Shown here: piece by piece, positions 15,696 to 26,702 of the stretch | Position numbering within the stretch: position 1 is the first letter of the stretch | Layout: each line of letters starts with the position of its first letter | DNA from: Streptomyces blattellae | Lineage (GTDB): Bacteria > Actinomycetota > Actinomycetes > Streptomycetales > Streptomycetaceae | Length of the DNA: 64,000 bases | NCBI RefSeq assembly: GCF_009709555.1 | Contig: NZ_WJBG01000120.1 | Span: forward strand, 102,523-166,522 | Reading direction: 5' to 3' | Program-made: the position numbers and the translations under genes | The notes under the pieces: generated by a model | Seen by the model: the letters and a program-made list of their open reading frames with translations, nothing else | Told to the model about the DNA's origin: nothing | The model's database searches: none

Positions 15696-16910
15696 GTGAC
15701 CGATCTTGCAACGCGCGTGGCACCTCCCCGCCTCAAGGGGGCGGCGGCCAAGGCCCTCCTCGGGTATGCGGCCGTCCGCGCCCTGGGCCTGCTCGCCCTG
15801 GCCCTGTGGAGTGCGGCGCGCGACAAGAGCGCGTACACCCTGCTGACCGCCCGCTGGGACTCCGTCTGGTACACGAGGGTCGCCGAGCTGGGCTACGGCT
15901 ACGAGGTCCGCCTCCCGAACGGCGACATCCACTCCAACCTGGCCTTCTTCCCGCTGCTGCCCTGGCTGGAGCGGCTGCTGCACGCGACGACCCCGCTGTC
16001 GTACGCGGGCGCCGGCTTCCTCGTCGCCGTGCTGGCCTCGCTCGCCGCGGCCTGGGGAGTCTTCGCGGTAGCCGACCTTGTGTACGGCCCGCGCGCGGGG
16101 TTGTACGCGGTGCTGCTGTGGGCCGTACTGCCCGTCGGGATCGTGCAGTCGATGGCGTACAGCGAGTCACTGTTCACCGCACTCGCCGCCTGGTCGCTGT
16201 ACGCCGTCCTGACCGGCCGCTGGCTCACCTCCGGCACCCTGGCCCTGCTGGCGGGGCTGACCCGGCCGGTGGGCCTGGCGGTCGTGGCGGCAGTCTGGGC
16301 GGCCGGGATCGCCACTTTCGTACGACACCGAAGCGCGGCGCCCATCGACGGCGCACGCGGCCAGGAACGCGCCCCATCTTTCGCCCCCGGCACACCGGAA
16401 AACGGCGCATCCGTGCGGCGACGCGCCCTCGCCATGCTGCTCGCGCCCCTCGGCGCCGCCGGATATGTCCTGTGGGTCGGCCACCGCACCGGCGAGGGCC
16501 CGCTCGGCTATCTCGACGTCCAGGCGGGCTGGCGCAACGGCTTCGACGGCGGCTGGGCGTTCGCCCGATTCATCGCCGCAAAGTTCACGTCGTTCCCGTC
16601 GGCCCTGGCCGGGGTCGGGCTGATCGCCGGCGTGGCCCTGGTCGTCTGGCTGTACCTCGTCTGTGTACGGCAGCGTCAGCCGCTGCCGCTGCTGGTGTAC
16701 GCGGGTGTCGTCACCGCGCTGGCGCTGTGCGCGTCGAGCTACTTCGGCTCGAAGCCCCGCCTGCTCATGCCCGCCTTCCCGCTGCTGCTGCCCCTCGCCC
16801 TGGCCCTGGCCCGGCTGCGAACCACCAGGTCGGTGCTGATGCTGGGCGCCGTAGCGGTCGGCTCGGCGGTGTACGGGGCGTTCTGGCTGAACGGCTCCGG
16901 TCCGCCCTGA
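15696..16910 (+). CDS. Membrane mannosyltransferase, GPI-mannosyltransferase (PIG-V)-like
   Basis: 404 residues with about 9-10 membrane segments. The first periplasmic loop carries RWDSVWYTRVAELGYGYE, the acidic/aromatic motif of PIG-V/GT-C enzymes, followed by NLAFFPLLPWLERLL. GT-C enzymes transfer mannose from polyprenyl-phosphate-mannose to acceptors outside the membrane. In actinobacteria such enzymes serve lipoglycans or protein O-mannosylation; which one is not evident here. There is no Shine-Dalgarno site before GTG 15696 and a GATAAT element lies seven bases upstream, suggesting a leaderless mRNA. Divergent from the MFS gene. Confidence 0.8.
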   Translation: MTDLATRVAPPRLKGAAAKALLGYAAVRALGLLALALWSAARDKSAYTLLTARWDSVWYTRVAELGYGYEVRLPNGDIHSNLAFFPLLPWLERLLHATTPLSYAGAGFLVAVLASLAAAWGVFAVADLVYGPRAGLYAVLLWAVLPVGIVQSMAYSESLFTALAAWSLYAVLTGRWLTSGTLALLAGLTRPVGLAVVAAVWAAGIATFVRHRSAAPIDGARGQERAPSFAPGTPENGASVRRRALAMLLAPLGAAGYVLWVGHRTGEGPLGYLDVQAGWRNGFDGGWAFARFIAAKFTSFPSALAGVGLIAGVALVVWLYLVCVRQRQPLPLLVYAGVVTALALCASSYFGSKPRLLMPAFPLLLPLALALARLRTTRSVLMLGAVAVGSAVYGAFWLNGSGPP

Positions 16911-17161
16911 CGGGTCACCGGCGGACCGCTGACGGCGGGTGAGCGCCCAGAGAATTCCCGGCTATCACCCGGTGAACGGATTTATAAGTGGGGCCAAAAC
17001 CTGACCCCCGAACTGATCAAAGGAATTGAAGGGGAGAGACACAGGGGATTGCGGAATCCTCGGAAATAGAGCCCGTCCTGAGAGCTTTCCCACATCACAT
17101 CGTCATTACAAAGGGCCAGCCTCTGCGGGTAACTCCACTCACTCCCTGTAACGTCGATCGT
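16911..17161. other. Intergenic, promoter of the PAP2 gene
   Basis: About 250 bases, distinctly AT-richer than the genes (around 16960-17010). Presumably holds the PAP2 promoter; no operator or terminator recognised. Confidence 0.3.
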
Positions 17162-18733
17162 GTGCGTACCGAACCAAAGCCGAGCCGGCTCGACCGGATC
17201 TTCGCCCGGCTTGACCGTGAACCGGAGCGGCCCGTCCTAGACGTGCCCCGGATGACGCGGCACCGGGTGGTCCTTTTCGGCGCGACGCTCGCCTTCTACA
17301 TCACGATCGTTCTGGCGGTCGTGACCTCCTCGTGGCTGGTCCGGTTCGACTGGCAGGCGATGCTCTTCCGGCCGTACCAGCAATGGCCGGAGATCCACGC
17401 CTTCCTGGACTACTGGGTCGTCCTCGGCCAGCGCGGACCGACCGCCGTGATGGTCGTGGCCTGGCTCGGCTGGCGCTCCTGGCGGCAGCGCACGCTGCGC
17501 CCGCTGCTGGCCTTCGGTGCGGCGCTGCTGCTGCTGAACATCACGGTGGCCGCCGTGAAGTACGGCCTGGGCCGCTCCGGTCCGCACTACGCGACCGACA
17601 TCGGCTCGAACGAGATGTGGCACTGGTTCCAGGCCGGCAGCGACATATTTCCTTCGGGACACACCGCGAACGCCGTGGTGACCTGGGGCATCCTCGCCTA
17701 TCTGGCCTCCACGCCAGGGACCCGGCGCTGGCTGTCGGCCCTGTCGGCCGTGGTCTCGCTCAGCGTCGGCCTGACCACCGTGTACCTGGGTACGCACTGG
17801 CTGAGTGATGTACTGCTCGGCTGGGCCGCGGGTCTGCTGATCCTGCTGGCGCTGCCGTGGTTCGAGCCGCTGGTGGCCCGTGCCGAGGCCGAGATCTTCA
17901 GCCTCCGCGACCGCTGGCGCTCCCACCGCGCCACCCCGGCGACCGCCCCGGCCGAGGCACCGACGGCACTCAAGCCGCGCACACCCGCCCAACAGGAGCC
18001 CACGACACCCGAGCCGATCTCCACGACACCGGAGCCGGTCTCCACGACACCGGACCTCGTTTCCACGGCGCTCAAGCCGTACACGCCCGCCCAGGAAGCC
18101 CCCACGGCACCCGAGCCGGTCCCTACGACACCCGAGCCGGTCTCCACGACACCGGAGCCGGTCTCCTTGGCAACCGAAGCCGCTTCCACGGCCCTCAGAC
18201 CGCGCGCATACGCGCAGGAGGAGCCCGCGCCGCCGGAGTCGGTCCCCGCAGCACCCGAGCCAGTTTCCTTGGCGACCGAAGCCATTCCCACGACGCTCAG
18301 ACCGCGCGCACACGCCCAGGAAGAGCCCGGCGCGACCGAGCCGCTCCTCACCGCACCCGAGCCGGTCTCCGCGGCATCGGAGGCCGTTCGCACGGCACCC
18401 GAGCCGGTCTCCGCGGCATCGGAGGCCGTTCGCACGGCACCCGAGCCGGTTTCCTTGGGGCCCGAGCCCGTTACCACGACGCTCACGCCGCGCACACACG
18501 TCCAGGAAGACACCGGCGCGACCGAGCCGGTCCCCACGGCGCCCGAGCCATTCTCCGCCGCGACGGCGCCCTTCACCGCGGCGCGGTCTCCCAAGGCGCC
18601 GGTCTATCTGGCGCCGGGGCCGCACACGGCCCGCTCGGACCGTACGCCGGTCACTCCGGTCGGCAGCCGCCGCCCGCCGCAGGCGGACCGCGTCGCGCGC
18701 GGCACGGCCACCTCGGGCCGCCCCTCCCCATGA
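17162..18733 (+). CDS. PAP2-superfamily phosphatase with long Pro/Thr repeat tail
   Basis: 523 residues. The first ~250 form a membrane phosphatase with about six membrane segments and PAP2 motifs: KYGLGRSGPHYA (motif 1, with a non-canonical glycine where RP is usual), IFPSGHTANAV (motif 2) and LGTHWLSDVLLGWAAG (motif 3, catalytic His and Asp). Such enzymes dephosphorylate lipid phosphates such as undecaprenyl pyrophosphate. Residues ~255-470 are low complexity, repeating TTPEPVSTTPEPV and LRPRAHAQEEP units, including an exact 42-bp DNA duplication at 18353-18436. The tail has no known domain and is presumably disordered. Start GTG 17162. Confidence 0.85.
   Translation: MRTEPKPSRLDRIFARLDREPERPVLDVPRMTRHRVVLFGATLAFYITIVLAVVTSSWLVRFDWQAMLFRPYQQWPEIHAFLDYWVVLGQRGPTAVMVVAWLGWRSWRQRTLRPLLAFGAALLLLNITVAAVKYGLGRSGPHYATDIGSNEMWHWFQAGSDIFPSGHTANAVVTWGILAYLASTPGTRRWLSALSAVVSLSVGLTTVYLGTHWLSDVLLGWAAGLLILLALPWFEPLVARAEAEIFSLRDRWRSHRATPATAPAEAPTALKPRTPAQQEPTTPEPISTTPEPVSTTPDLVSTALKPYTPAQEAPTAPEPVPTTPEPVSTTPEPVSLATEAASTALRPRAYAQEEPAPPESVPAAPEPVSLATEAIPTTLRPRAHAQEEPGATEPLLTAPEPVSAASEAVRTAPEPVSAASEAVRTAPEPVSLGPEPVTTTLTPRTHVQEDTGATEPVPTAPEPFSAATAPFTAARSPKAPVYLAPGPHTARSDRTPVTPVGSRRPPQADRVARGTATSGRPSP
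18353..18436 (+). repeat. Exact 42-bp tandem duplication in the PAP2 tail
   Basis: Two consecutive identical 42-bp units (18353-18394, 18395-18436) encode the 14-residue repeat around APEPVSAASEAVRT. They are the clearest sign that the tail grows by in-frame duplication. Confidence 0.85.
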
Positions 18734-18767
18734 CGGGCGGCATGACGGGCGACTGAGCGCGCACGAC

Positions 18768-18817
18768 ACGACGGCCCTGGTTTCCGCGCATCCGACGCGA
18801 GGAGCCAGGGCCGTCGT
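18768..18817. terminator. Bidirectional terminator between PAP2 and I78 genes
   Basis: ACGACGGCCCTGG (18768-18780) pairs perfectly with 18805-18817 over a 24-base loop, between two convergent genes, so it can serve both. Confidence 0.75.
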
Positions 18818-18823
18818 CGTCTC

Positions 18824-19039
18824 TCAGCCCTTCCAGGCCCGCGCCACCCGGCCGTCCCTGACCTCCAGGTTCAGCCGTCCCGGGCGGTACTCCATGGTGA
18901 TGATCGCGCCCGGCGGCAGCGACCGCACGGTCGACCACCCCCGGTCACGGGCGTGTTGCTCGGCCGCGCCGGCATCGAGGCCCACATACGAATCCGGGCT
19001 GTCCTGAGGTTCGGCGGGGGGTTTCGGAATGGGTGCCAT
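18824..19039 (-). CDS. Proteinase inhibitor I78 family protein
   Basis: 71 residues. Family signature: YVGLDAGAAEQHARDRGW, then VRSLPPGAIITMEYRPGRLN and LEVRDGRVARAWKG. I78 proteins are small inhibitors of chymotrypsin/subtilisin-type proteases, often secreted, but no signal peptide is visible here, so this copy is likely cytoplasmic. Streptogrisin-like proteases are encoded 9-13 kb away; a functional link is conceivable but not shown. Convergent with the PAP2 gene. Confidence 0.8.
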   Translation of the reverse strand: MAPIPKPPAEPQDSPDSYVGLDAGAAEQHARDRGWSTVRSLPPGAIITMEYRPGRLNLEVRDGRVARAWKG

Positions 19040-19406
19040 GCCGCCACGCTAGGCCCCATCGAGCGGACACGGAAGCCGGATCCGGCCGCCTTGGGTCCCT
19101 GATCCCTCTCGGGTCACACGTTTGTCACAGGATCACGACACGCGTTTCCGATGCGCTCCGTCACACGAACGGGCGCGCGCGTACGCCTTCCGCAGGCATT
19201 CGAACGTAATTTCCGCGTGTCGCCCCGGATCTCCGAAAAGCCCGGCGGAAAGTGCCGGAGTAACCGCCACGGATCCGCATTCCATTCCGATTCCGCGTGG
19301 GGCCATGAGGGCTGACGTCGCATAGGAAATACACGGCTCAGACACAGAGCCCCGGTCCACCCCCTGCCGCGGGCCTTGGCGCGACGAGCGAAGGGGCGAG
19401 CGAGCG
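19040..19406. other. Divergent intergenic region upstream of ctaD
   Basis: 367 bases between the I78 start and ctaD. It contains GTTTGTCACAGGATCACGAC and AT-richer stretches at 19190-19330, likely promoters. No clear operator recognised. Confidence 0.3.
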
Positions 19407-21086
19407 ATGGGGACCGAGACCGCGCAGGCGGCGATGCGACCCGTGCGGGGCAGGCCGCAGGGCCGGGTGATCGTCGACTGGCTGACGACCACCGACCACA
19501 AGAAGATCGGCCATCTCTACCTGATCACGTCGTTCGCGTTCTTCCTCGTCGGCGGCCTGATGGCGCTGATCATGCGCGCGGAGCTCGCCCGGCCGGGGCT
19601 GCAGCTCATCGACAATCAGCAGTTCAACCAGTTGTTCACGTTGCACGGCACGATCATGCTGCTGCTGTTCGCGACACCGACCTTCGCGGGCTTCGCCAAC
19701 GAGCTGATGCCGCTGCAGATCGGCGCCCCCGACGTCGCCTTCCCGCGGCTGAACATGCTGTCGTACTGGCTGTTCCTGTTCGGCGGCCTGATCGTGCTGG
19801 GCTCGCTGCTGGTGCCCTCGGGGCCCGCGGCCTTCGGCTGGTTCGCCTACGCGCCGCTGAACAGCGCGGAACGCTCGCCGGGCGTGGGGCCCGACCTGTG
19901 GATCATGGGACTCGCGCTGGCCGGGTTCGGCACGATCCTCGGCGCGGTCAACTTCATCACCACCATCATCGGGATGCGCGCCCCCGGCATGACGATGTTC
20001 CGGATGCCGATCTTCGTGTGGAACACGCTGTTCACGTCGATCCTGATCCTGATGGCGTTCCCGGTACTGGCGGCCGCGCTGCTGTGTCTGGAGGCGGACC
20101 GGCGGTTCGGCTCGCAGATCTTCACGGCGGCGAACGGCGGCGCACTGCTGTGGCAGCACCTCTTCTGGTTCTTCGGGCATCCCGAGGTGTACATCATCGC
20201 TCTGCCGTTCTTCGGCATCGTCACGGAGATCATTCCGGTCTTCAGCCGGAAGCCGATCTTCGGCTATCTGACGCTGGTCGGCGCGACGATGGCGATCACC
20301 GGTCTGTCGGTGGTGGTGTGGGCGCACCACATGTTCGCGACGGGCGCGGTGCTGCTGCCGTTCTTCTCCTTCATGAGCTTCCTGATCGCCGTGCCGACCG
20401 GGGTGAAGTTCTTCAACTGGACCGGGACCATGATCAAGGGATCGCTGTCCTTCGAGACGCCGATGCTGTGGTCGGTGGGGTTCCTGGTGACGTTCCTCTT
20501 CGGCGGTCTGACGGGCGTGATCCTCGCCTCGCCCCCGATGGACTTCCACGTCACGGACACCTACTTCGTGGTCGCGCACTTCCATTACGTGGTGTTCGGC
20601 ACCGTCGTCTTCGCGATCTTCGCCGGGTTCTACTTCTGGTGGCCGAAGCTCACCGGCAAGATGCTCGACGAGCGGCTCGGCAAGATCCATTTCTGGACGC
20701 TGTTCATCGGCTTCCACACCACGTTCCTGGTGATGCACTGGCTGGGTGCCGAGGGGATGCCGCGCCGCTACTCGGACTACCTGGCCGCCGACGGCTTCAC
20801 CGCCCTCAACACCATCTCGACGATCGGCGCGTTCCTCCTCGGCCTGTCGACGCTGCCGTTCCTCTACAACATCTGGAAGACCGCCAAGTACGGCGAGAAG
20901 GTCGAGGTCGACGACCCCTGGGGCTACGGGCGCTCCCTGGAATGGGCGACCTCCTGCCCGCCGCCGCGGCACAACTTCCTCACCCTGCCCCGGATCCGCT
21001 CGGAGTCCCCGGCGTTCGACCTGCACCACCCGGAGTACGCGGAGCTCGCTCCAGAACGCGAGACGGCCGGTCCCGAGCGGTCCTGA
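19407..21086 (+). CDS. ctaD: Cytochrome c oxidase subunit I (aa3 type), orphan copy
   Basis: 559 residues with 12 membrane segments. Haem and copper ligands are visible: low-spin haem a His in [15 protein letters not shown], the CuB histidine and cross-linked tyrosine in [15 protein letters not shown], the paired CuB histidines in [11 protein letters not shown], and haem ligands in [11 protein letters not shown]. It reduces O2 to water and pumps protons across the cytoplasmic membrane. The usual partners (ctaC, ctaE, qcrCAB) are absent, so this is a second, unlinked subunit I that must borrow other subunits. The ribosome-binding site is weak. Downstream lies a decayed regulator. Confidence 0.92.
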   Translation: MGTETAQAAMRPVRGRPQGRVIVDWLTTTDHKKIGHLYLITSFAFFLVGGLMALIMRAELARPGLQLIDNQQFNQLFTLHGTIMLLLFATPTFAGFANELMPLQIGAPDVAFPRLNMLSYWLFLFGGLIVLGSLLVPSGPAAFGWFAYAPLNSAERSPGVGPDLWIMGLALAGFGTILGAVNFITTIIGMRAPGMTMFRMPIFVWNTLFTSILILMAFPVLAAALLCLEADRRFGSQIFTAANGGALLWQHLFWFFGHPEVYIIALPFFGIVTEIIPVFSRKPIFGYLTLVGATMAITGLSVVVWAHHMFATGAVLLPFFSFMSFLIAVPTGVKFFNWTGTMIKGSLSFETPMLWSVGFLVTFLFGGLTGVILASPPMDFHVTDTYFVVAHFHYVVFGTVVFAIFAGFYFWWPKLTGKMLDERLGKIHFWTLFIGFHTTFLVMHWLGAEGMPRRYSDYLAADGFTALNTISTIGAFLLGLSTLPFLYNIWKTAKYGEKVEVDDPWGYGRSLEWATSCPPPRHNFLTLPRIRSESPAFDLHHPEYAELAPERETAGPERS

Positions 21087-21093
21087 TCGTGTC

Positions 21094-21129
21094 GGCGAGT
21101 TCGGCGAGTTCGGCGAGTTCGGCGAGTTC
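21094..21129. repeat. Four exact copies of a 9-bp tandem repeat
   Basis: GGCGAGTTC repeats at 21094, 21103, 21112 and 21121, eight bases after the ctaD stop. On the minus strand it encodes repeating ELA triplets at the end of the dead WYL regulator. Confidence 0.85.
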
Positions 21130-21744
21130 GGCGGGCTCCAGCACCCGGCCGACGGGTCGCCGCCGTCCAGGTGCGAGACCCGCTCGGCCGCCTCCACCAG
21201 GGGCACCAGCAGCCGGATGACGGCGTGCGAGGCGCACGCGCGCGTGGCGCGCGTGGAGACGCCTTGGGAGACATACGCGGCGAGATCGTCGGCAGGTGGC
21301 TTGCACGGGGTGCCTCGGAGTGATGCGGTCGTCGCGGTCCGGGTCCCAGGCGACCAGGTACCAGCAGCGCCCCGAAGCGCCGCCGCTCGGCGTCCCGAAG
21401 CGCGGCCGCTCTGTGTCCCGGCAGAGGTTGGCCGGCTCGGTGGGGACGGCCGGATCGACGGCGGCGGGCTGGGCACCGCGCAGCACCGGCACGGCGAACG
21501 CGTTCAGGGCGCCTGCGCGGCACCGCAGCCGGCTCGGCAGGACCTGTGCGAGCTTGGCGAGGGCCGGTACGGAGGTCTCGCCGATGCCTCGGTACCGTGC
21601 GCGGCGGCGGCAGCTCGGCGCCGGAACGGGCGTTGACCGGATGGCCCAGCGTCCGCAGCCGGTCCACGTCCCGGCGCACGGTGCGCGGCGTGACGCCGAC
21701 CTCGCGGACCGGAAGCAGCAGGCCGTCGGCGGTCGCGGCACGGA

Positions 21745-21795
21745 CGTACGGACTGCCCTCGTACGGACTGCCCTCGTACGAACTGCGCCCGTACG
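21745..21795. repeat. 15-bp imperfect tandem repeats
   Basis: CGTACGGACTGCCCT-like units repeat about three times (CGTACGGACTG, CGTACGGACTG, CGTACGAACTG), in or before the N-terminus of the decayed WYL gene. On the minus strand the reading frame of the helix-turn-helix gives repeated YEGSP residues. Confidence 0.7.
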
Positions 21796-21819
21796 AACCG
21801 CGCCGCGGTGCCGTCGTGT

Positions 21820-22455
<636 letters not shown>

Positions 22456-22560
22456 CTAAGCAGTGCGCCGCGTACGGCCGCTGCGGCGCGTCCGGTGTGC
22501 CGAGGGCCCCACCCGGTCGGGCGCACCGGACGGGGCCCCGTGCCCGGGGGCGGGGGCGGC

Positions 22561-23728
<1,168 letters not shown>

Positions 23729-24511
23729 GTGCCGCGCATGCTCGACGTCAGCGACGACGTACGCGCCGAGATCGGCGACGAAGAAGCCGACCGGCTGCTC
23801 GCCGGAGAGAATGCCCCTGGCAGTTACGACTGCACGTCCTGCCGAACCCAGGGCGACTCCGAGCAGGAGCGCACCAGCACCGTCCTGTTCATCGGCGACG
23901 AGACCGCCGTCCTCGCCTTCGCCCACGCCACCTGTCTGCCCTCGCAGGTCGTCCAGGTCACCGAGGAGCAGCTGCGTGGCGCGGTGCGCTCCATCAGCGG
24001 CGACAGCGTCGACCTGGAGCCCGAGAAGATCGTGCCCGAGCAGGCGGTGCTCGGCGTGACCAGCGGACTCGTCCTGATCGCCGGCGAGTTGCACCCGGCG
24101 CTGGTCGTCGAGCCGACCGCACCCATCGTGCGGCCCGGCGCGACCGGAGCCGGCGACGACTTCCTGCCGTTGCTCATCGAGCAGGGCTTCATGCCGCTCA
24201 CCGCGATCGAGTCCACTCCGTCTGTGCTGCACGGCTGGTCGGTACTGCTGGCGATGGGGCAGCTGCATGCGGTGCTCCAGCCGGGTTCCGCCGGGGGACA
24301 GCCGGTCGCGTGGTGGCAGGCGCACCAGCCGTTGCAGGTGACCGACGGATGGCGGGTCGCGGCGAACAAGCATCAGCAGGTGTTGATGTTCGCGGCGCCG
24401 GTGGGCGCGATCGGGCGGCAGCCGCGGGAGGATCTGCTGCGGGACGCGCTGGACAAAGCGGCGGCCAATGGGAAGTTGGTCGCGGCGGCGTTGCCTCTGG
24501 CCGGGACGTGA
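23729..24511 (+). CDS. Conserved Streptomyces hypothetical protein, 260 aa
   Basis: 260 residues, no signal peptide or membrane segment. N-terminal part DVSDDVRAEIGDEEADRLLA is followed by YDCTSCRTQGD, a lone Cys-x-x-Cys, then VLFIGDETAVLAFAHATCLP. The C-terminal half alternates strands and helices (DGWRVAANKHQQVLMFAAPV). I recall close homologues in most Streptomyces but know no function. Start GTG 23729 is preceded by GAGGGAG. Divergent from the rpf pair. Confidence 0.75.
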   Translation: MPRMLDVSDDVRAEIGDEEADRLLAGENAPGSYDCTSCRTQGDSEQERTSTVLFIGDETAVLAFAHATCLPSQVVQVTEEQLRGAVRSISGDSVDLEPEKIVPEQAVLGVTSGLVLIAGELHPALVVEPTAPIVRPGATGAGDDFLPLLIEQGFMPLTAIESTPSVLHGWSVLLAMGQLHAVLQPGSAGGQPVAWWQAHQPLQVTDGWRVAANKHQQVLMFAAPVGAIGRQPREDLLRDALDKAAANGKLVAAALPLAGT

Positions 24512-24647
24512 GTGCGCCTGCTGTCCGGGGGCCACTTGTGGCTCGGCGACTGCGGGTTCATCGTGGCTTGCGCCCCTAATGCATCAGTGACCTGCGATAT
24601 CGGATTCTGCGCCGCATCCCTTGCGGCTTGGTGTCGTTTGGACATAC

Positions 24648-25031
24648 GTGCACGCATACGACGTTCCCCGCCGCCCGTCCTTCTCGTCGATTCCGTCCGC
24701 TCGGGCGGCCGCGGAGAGTTCTGGTGGGTCATCGGCCACGCCGATCTACGACGCGCTCTACTCCGAGTACGTCAAGTCCTTCCGTACGCTGCCGGGTGAC
24801 CGAAGGGGCGAGGAGGACTTCGGTTTTGTCGCGTTCGGGTATCTCGAACAGGGCGGATCCGGTCCGGGTTCGTGCAGCAGCTCGTACGGCGCCTACAGCA
24901 TGGGGGCGTACAGCACCCGGCACGGCAGCGGACAGCAGTCGCAGTGGCAGCGGGTCGGACAGCTCCGGCCGCAGGGTACGGGCATGCACTATGTGCCGGC
25001 GCTGCCGCCGGGGCCTCGGCGAGGTATCTGA
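24648..25031 (+). CDS. Conserved Streptomyces hypothetical, Ser/Gly/Tyr-rich
   Basis: 127 residues from GTG 24648. The core YDALYSEYVKSFRTLPGDRR is followed by a low-complexity Gly/Ser/Tyr region (SYGAYSMGAYSTRHGSG) and a conserved-looking end (WQRVGQLRPQGTG, LPPGPRRGI). I recall similar short proteins in other streptomycetes. There is no convincing ribosome-binding site at the GTG, so the start is uncertain; an upstream TTG is in frame. It ends just before a very strong terminator shared with der. Confidence 0.65.
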   Translation: MHAYDVPRRPSFSSIPSARAAAESSGGSSATPIYDALYSEYVKSFRTLPGDRRGEEDFGFVAFGYLEQGGSGPGSCSSSYGAYSMGAYSTRHGSGQQSQWQRVGQLRPQGTGMHYVPALPPGPRRGI

Positions 25032-25036
25032 GGTGT

Positions 25037-25080
25037 GGCAGTGAGAGGGCGGCCCCGCCCGGGGCCGCCCTCTCACTGCC
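25037..25080. terminator. Perfect 20-bp stem terminator between convergent genes
   Basis: GGCAGTGAGAGGGCGGCCCC (25037-25056) pairs without mismatch with 25061-25080 over a GCCC loop. It lies between the 3' ends of the hypothetical gene and der, so it can terminate both. Confidence 0.9.
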
Positions 25081-25165
25081 TGCTTCTTCTCACTGCCTGC
25101 TTCTTCTCACTGCCTGCTTCTTCTCACTGCCTGCTTCTTCTCACTGCCTACTTCTTCTCACTGCC
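25081..25165. repeat. 17-bp tandem repeats grown from the end of der
   Basis: TGCTTCTTCTCACTGCC occurs four times exactly (25081-25148), then once with a single change (TACTTCTTCTCACTGCC, 25149-25165) that abuts the der stop. On the minus strand the unit carries the last Lys codons and stop of der plus the outer bases of the terminator stem, so the gene end has been copied downstream. Confidence 0.85.
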
Positions 25166-26643
25166 TACTTCTTCTTCGCGCCGCGCTTCTCGCGTACCCG
25201 CACGGAGATATGGATCGGCGTCCCCTCGAAGCCGAACTCCTCGCGCAGCCGGCGTTCGATGAAGCGCCGGTAGCCCGCCTCGATGAAGCCGGAGGCGAAG
25301 AGCACGAACCGCGGGGGCTTGGTGCCGGCCTGGGTGCCGAAGAGGATGCGGGGCTGCTTGCCGCCGCGGATGGGGTGCGGGTGGGCGGCGACCAGTTCGC
25401 CGAGGAAGGCGTTGAGGCGTCCGGTCGGAACGCGGGTCTCCCAGCCGTCGAGGGCCGTCTCGATCGCGGGGACCAGCTTCTCCATGTGGCGGCCGGTGCG
25501 CGCGGAGACGTTCACCCGCGGCGCCCAGGCCACCTGGCCGAGCTCGGTCTCGATCTCCCGCTCCAGGTAGTAGCGGCGCTCCTCGTCGAGGGTGTCCCAC
25601 TTGTTGAAGGCGAGGACGATCGCGCGTCCCGCCTCCACAGCCATCGTCACGATCCGCTGGTCCTGCACCGAGATGTTCTCGGAGGCGTCGATCAGGATGA
25701 CCGCCACCTCGGCCTTCTCGACGGCGGCTGCGGTGCGCAGCGAAGCGTAGTAGTCGGCGCCCTGCTGGAGGTGGACGCGCTTGCGGATGCCGGCCGTGTC
25801 GACGAACTTCCAGGTGACACCGCCGAGTTCGATCAGCTCGTCGACCGGGTCGCGGGTGGTGCCCGCCAGTTCGTTGACGACGACGCGCTCCTCGCCTGCC
25901 ACCTTGTTCAGCAGCGAGGACTTGCCGACGTTCGGGCGGCCGATCAGGGCGATGCGGCGCGGGCCGCCGACCGCCGTGCCGAAGGTCTGCGCGGGCGCCT
26001 CCGGCAGGGCCTGGAGGACCTGGTCCAGCATGTCGCCGGTGCCGCGGCCGTGCAGCGCGGAGACCGGGTGCGGCTCGCCGAGACCGAGCGACCACAGGTA
26101 CGCCGCGTCGGCCTCGCCGCTCGGGCCGTCCACCTTGTTGGCGGCGAGCACGACGGGCTTGCCGGCCTTGCGCAGGAGTCGTACGACCGCCTCGTCGGTG
26201 TCGGTGGCGCCCACCTTGGCGTCGACGACGAAGACAACGGCGTCGGCGGCCTCGATGGCGTACTCGGCCTGCGCGGCCACGGCGGCGTCGATGCCGAGGA
26301 CGTCCTGCTCCCAGCCGCCGGTGTCGACGACCTTGAAGCGACGGCCAGCCCACTCGGCCTCGTAGGTGACCCGGTCACGGGTGACGCCCGGCTTGTCCTC
26401 GACGACGGCCTCGCGGCGGCCGATGATGCGGTTCACCAAGGTCGACTTGCCGACGTTCGGCCGGCCGACGACGGCGAGCACCGGCAGCGGGCCGTGGCCG
26501 GCCGCCTCGATCGCGCCCTCCACGTCCTCAAGGTCGAAGCCCTCCTCGACGGCGAGCTCCATGAACTCCGCGTACTCGGCGTCGCCAAGTGCTCCGTGCT
26601 CGTGCTCCTCGCCCGAGCCGCCGGAATGGATCTGGTCGTTCAT
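25165..26643 (-). CDS. der: Ribosome-assembly GTPase Der (EngA)
   Basis: 492 residues. Two consecutive GTPase domains: P-loop 1 near residue 60 ([16 protein letters not shown]) with DTGGWEQD and NKVD, and P-loop 2 near 235 ([13 protein letters not shown]) with DTAGIRKR and FNKWD. A C-terminal KH-like domain follows ([20 protein letters not shown]). Der binds the 50S subunit and is normally essential. The N-terminus has an acidic extension of about 50 residues typical of actinobacteria. The ATG at 26641-26643 follows GAGG; a longer frame with an earlier ATG at 26703 lacks a good site. It follows plsC and cmk in one orientation. Confidence 0.95.
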   Translation of the reverse strand: MNDQIHSGGSGEEHEHGALGDAEYAEFMELAVEEGFDLEDVEGAIEAAGHGPLPVLAVVGRPNVGKSTLVNRIIGRREAVVEDKPGVTRDRVTYEAEWAGRRFKVVDTGGWEQDVLGIDAAVAAQAEYAIEAADAVVFVVDAKVGATDTDEAVVRLLRKAGKPVVLAANKVDGPSGEADAAYLWSLGLGEPHPVSALHGRGTGDMLDQVLQALPEAPAQTFGTAVGGPRRIALIGRPNVGKSSLLNKVAGEERVVVNELAGTTRDPVDELIELGGVTWKFVDTAGIRKRVHLQQGADYYASLRTAAAVEKAEVAVILIDASENISVQDQRIVTMAVEAGRAIVLAFNKWDTLDEERRYYLEREIETELGQVAWAPRVNVSARTGRHMEKLVPAIETALDGWETRVPTGRLNAFLGELVAAHPHPIRGGKQPRILFGTQAGTKPPRFVLFASGFIEAGYRRFIERRLREEFGFEGTPIHISVRVREKRGAKKK

Positions 26644-26702
26644 GAAGTCCGTACCTCGTTCAGTGTGGTGATCGGTGGATTGCCCCTGTATCGGGTGATC
26701 CA

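Larger units (their letters stand above)
21090..21810 (-). pseudogene. Decayed WYL-domain (DeoR/YafY-type) transcriptional regulator
   Basis: Fragments in several minus-strand frames line up in the right order: helix-turn-helix VGVTPRTVRRDVDRLRTLGH; then ETSVPALAKLAQVLPSRLRC and RAGALNAFAVPVL; then the WYL core CWYLVAWDPDRDD; then DDLAAYVSQGVSTRATRAC; finally VLEPAELAELAELAEL. At least three frameshifts and several deletions separate them, so no functional protein is made. Its last codons have been expanded by a 9-bp tandem repeat (21094-21129), and a 15-bp repeat lies before the helix-turn-helix. Intact relatives bind DNA and sense ligands through the WYL domain. Confidence 0.7.
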
